From contig NZ_RQVR01000002.1 of the NCBI RefSeq assembly GCF_003865365.1, forward strand, positions 186,001-250,000: 64,000 nt of DNA, read 5' to 3'. Under the pieces are notes generated by a model that searched no databases, was not told the origin of the DNA, and saw nothing but the letters and a program-made list of their open reading frames with translations. The translations under genes were made by a program, and so were the position numbers. The stretch comes from Flavobacterium macacae (GTDB taxonomy: Bacteria; Bacteroidota; Bacteroidia; Flavobacteriales; Flavobacteriaceae). This document shows positions 62,053 to 64,000 of the stretch, piece by piece; position 1 is the first letter of the stretch; each line of letters starts with the position of its first letter.

Positions 62053-64000
62053 AGCCTTTAATTTTCTTAGAAGTTTCTGGTTTTTTATCCAAACCTCTTT
62101 TTCTTAACAAAGGTTCCACGCTTGGTTCAGCGCCTCTAAATCTTTTGTATAAAACCATAGGATCCTCGGTTCCTCCTTTTTCAAGAATATTTTCTCTGAA
62201 TAGTTTTGCTTTTTCTGGATTAAAAAGTGTCGTTGATTTAAACGCTTCAAAAGCATCCGTGTCTAAAACTCCTGACCAAATATAGCTGTAATATCCTGAA
62301 GAATAGCCTCCTGAAAAGATATGCTGGAAATAAGTACTTCTGTATCTTGGAATTATCGCATCAATCAAACCGATTTTTTTCATCGCATTTTTCTCAAAAG
62401 CATTGGCATCAAGCGTAATTGGTGCAGTTTGTGAATGATACTCCATATCTAAAAACGAAGCCGCTAAATATTCTACCGTTGTAAAACCTTGATCAAAAGT
62501 TCCTGATTTCTGCAATTTCTCTATCAAAGCATCTGGAATCACTTTTCCTGTTTTATAATGTTTTGCATACATTTTTAAAACTTCAGGTTCTGAAGCCCAG
62601 TTTTCCATGATTTGCGAAGGTAATTCTACAAAATCTCTTGAAACGCTTGTTCCTGCTAAACTTTTATAAGTTACATTCGACAATAATCCGTGCAAAGCAT
62701 GACCAAATTCGTGGAAAAAAGTAGTTACTTCGTCGAAAGTCAATAATGCGGGAGCGCCACCTGTTGGTTTTGTAAAATTACAGACAATTGAAATTACGGG
62801 TGCATTTCTTTCTCCGTTAACTGTTTTTTGACTTCTGTAAGATGTCATCCAGGCACCGCCTCTTTTTGACGCTCTTGGATAAAAATCCATATATAAAATT
62901 CCAACGTGCGTTCCATCCGCTTCGGTAACTTCCCAAGTGGTAACTTCTTCATGATATTTCGGAACATCATTCAATTGCTTGAATTTTAGTCCAAATAATT
63001 TTTCTGTTACTTGAAAAACACCACCTCTTACATTCTCCAAGCTGAAATAAGGTTTTAACTCCTGCTCGTCTAAATCAAAACGCTGTTTCCTGATTTTTTC
63101 TGTATAATATCTCCAATCGTATGGTTTCACTTGGTCTTTGATTCCGTCTTTATCCATCATTTTTTGGATATCAGCCGCTTCTGTTTTGGCAATTTCTAAA
63201 GCAGGTGCCCATAAATCATTTAAAAGCTGGGCCACATTTGCTGGATTTTTCGCCATAGCTTCTTCTAAAACATAATCAGAATGTGATTTGTAGCCTAATA
63301 ATCGTGCTTTTTCGCCACGTAGATTCGCCAGCTTGATCACATTTTCTTTATTGTCTAAATCATCATCGTGATTGGCTCTGGTTTGGTACGCATCCCAAAT
63401 TTGCTGACGCAATTTTCTATTGGAACTGTATTGCAAAAACGGCATTACGCTAGAATTAGAAAGCGTAAAAACCCACTTTCCGTCTTTGCCTTTTGCTTTA
63501 GCATCTTCCGCAGCAGCGTTAATTAATTCTTGTGGCAAACCCGTTAATTCTTTTCTATCAGAGATCACCAATTCATATTTGTTAGTTTCTGCTAAAATAT
63601 TTTGCCCATATTTTAAAGAAGTCAGCGACAGTTCTGCATTAATTTTTCGCAGTTTGTCTTTGTCTTCATTTGATAAATTGGCACCGCTTCTCACGAATGC
63701 CTTGTGACGGTTTTCAAGAATTTTGGCTTGCTCTAAATTTAATTTTAAAGATTCTTTTTTGTCCCAAATTGCTTTTACACGCTTGAATAATTTTTCGTTT
63801 AAGTAGATATTATCGTTATGAGCTGCAAGATTTGGAGAAACTTCTTTTGCAATTTTCTGCAATTCATCATTCGTGTTTGCACTGTTTAAGTTTCCAAAAA
63901 CAATATTAACTTTTGACAATAATTCGCCTGCATTTTCCATTGCCAAAATAGTGTTTTCAAAACTCGGTGCTTCTGAACTATTAGCAATAGCAGTAATCTC
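62051..64000 (-). CDS. M3 family metallopeptidase (peptidyl-dipeptidase Dcp-like), 5' end cut off
   Basis: The frame is open through the right edge, giving at least 649 residues. The first visible residues EITAIANSSEAPSFENTILA match a position about 40-60 residues into Dcp-type proteins, so only the N-terminus (and any signal peptide) is missing. The zinc site is FHEFGHALHGLLS with the HExxH helix, and the third ligand lies in FVELPSQIMENW. YSSGYYSYIWSGVLDTDAF near the C-terminus is the substrate Tyr-rich loop of the family. The enzyme removes C-terminal dipeptides or cuts short oligopeptides, in the periplasm if a signal peptide exists. An internal Met at 63946 is not the true start. Confidence 0.95.
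   Translation of the reverse strand, partial: EITAIANSSEAPSFENTILAMENAGELLSKVNIVFGNLNSANTNDELQKIAKEVSPNLAAHNDNIYLNEKLFKRVKAIWDKKESLKLNLEQAKILENRHKAFVRSGANLSNEDKDKLRKINAELSLTSLKYGQNILAETNKYELVISDRKELTGLPQELINAAAEDAKAKGKDGKWVFTLSNSSVMPFLQYSSNRKLRQQIWDAYQTRANHDDDLDNKENVIKLANLRGEKARLLGYKSHSDYVLEEAMAKNPANVAQLLNDLWAPALEIAKTEAADIQKMMDKDGIKDQVKPYDWRYYTEKIRKQRFDLDEQELKPYFSLENVRGGVFQVTEKLFGLKFKQLNDVPKYHEEVTTWEVTEADGTHVGILYMDFYPRASKRGGAWMTSYRSQKTVNGERNAPVISIVCNFTKPTGGAPALLTFDEVTTFFHEFGHALHGLLSNVTYKSLAGTSVSRDFVELPSQIMENWASEPEVLKMYAKHYKTGKVIPDALIEKLQKSGTFDQGFTTVEYLAASFLDMEYHSQTAPITLDANAFEKNAMKKIGLIDAIIPRYRSTYFQHIFSGGYSSGYYSYIWSGVLDTDAFEAFKSTTLFNPEKAKLFRENILEKGGTEDPMVLYKRFRGAEPSVEPLLRKRGLDKKPETSKKIKG

Noticed and set aside
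1..64000. CRISPR arrays, insertion sequences, prophage genes and rRNA
   Set aside because: No regularly spaced repeats, transposase, phage structural gene or rRNA sequence was seen on either strand.

Overview
The window looks like chromosome of a Flavobacterium-type member of the Bacteroidota. Supporting evidence: a type B (CHU_C-like) and a type A T9SS sorting domain, a SusC/SusD pair, lipoproteins with acidic residues after the lipid cysteine, AT-rich intergenic DNA with TAnnTTTG-type -7 elements, no obvious Shine-Dalgarno sequences, and a mevalonate pathway in a bacterium. It is mostly an ordinary core-genome stretch with one long carbohydrate locus and a few accessory spots.

Layout. 1-2425 (-): large secreted repeat protein with a T9SS type B end, cut by the window edge. 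2521-5869 (-): OppC-like permease behind a tail-specific protease. 6099-6241: a structured repeat in front of surE and lpxB (+). 8464-11221 (+): NlpC/P60 hydrolase and a ComEC-like protein, converging on a thioredoxin. 11724-19110 (-): three POT peptide transporters and dipeptidyl peptidase IV, a peptide-use cluster. 19386-21629 (+): HMG-CoA reductase and a GYDIA-type GHMP kinase. 21697-28017 (-): PpiD-like foldase, a small membrane protein, LptC, a TPR protein, an outer-membrane barrel and CoaX, the last four packed with overlaps or 1-nt gaps. 28141-28213: tRNA-Phe with its own promoter and terminator. 28369-32678: two convergent AsmA/DUF748-like envelope proteins.

32804-50642 is a maltodextrin/starch utilisation locus built around a divergent control region. 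Leftwards run susC, susD, a SusE-like lipoprotein and a T9SS-secreted GH13 amylase. Rightwards run a LacI-family regulator, an MFS sugar transporter, beta-phosphoglucomutase, a GH65 phosphorylase and two more GH13 enzymes. Two near-palindromic LacI-type operators lie between susC and lacI. Together the genes describe: cut starch outside or on the surface, bind and import it through SusCDE, trim it in the periplasm, import the maltose, and phosphorolyse it to beta-glucose-1-phosphate and then glucose-6-phosphate.

50695-52947 is an accessory island: a decayed GNAT acetyltransferase and a lone SIR2-domain protein, a candidate anti-phage gene. After it come GDPD, an HI0933-type flavoprotein and TspO, then a second isoprenoid cluster (mvaD, a ParD/ParE-like toxin-antitoxin pair, mevalonate kinase, UbiA-family prenyltransferase). 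A second copy of the structured repeat follows, its first three bases being the stop codon of the prenyltransferase gene. The window ends with a pseudouridine synthase, an NTF2-like protein, an MscS channel and an M3 metallopeptidase cut by the right edge.

No rRNA, CRISPR array, insertion sequence or prophage was recognised. The least explained items are the SIR2 gene, the repeat pair with compensatory base changes, the toxin-antitoxin pair wedged into the mevalonate operon, and the hairpin between the susE-like gene and the amylase.
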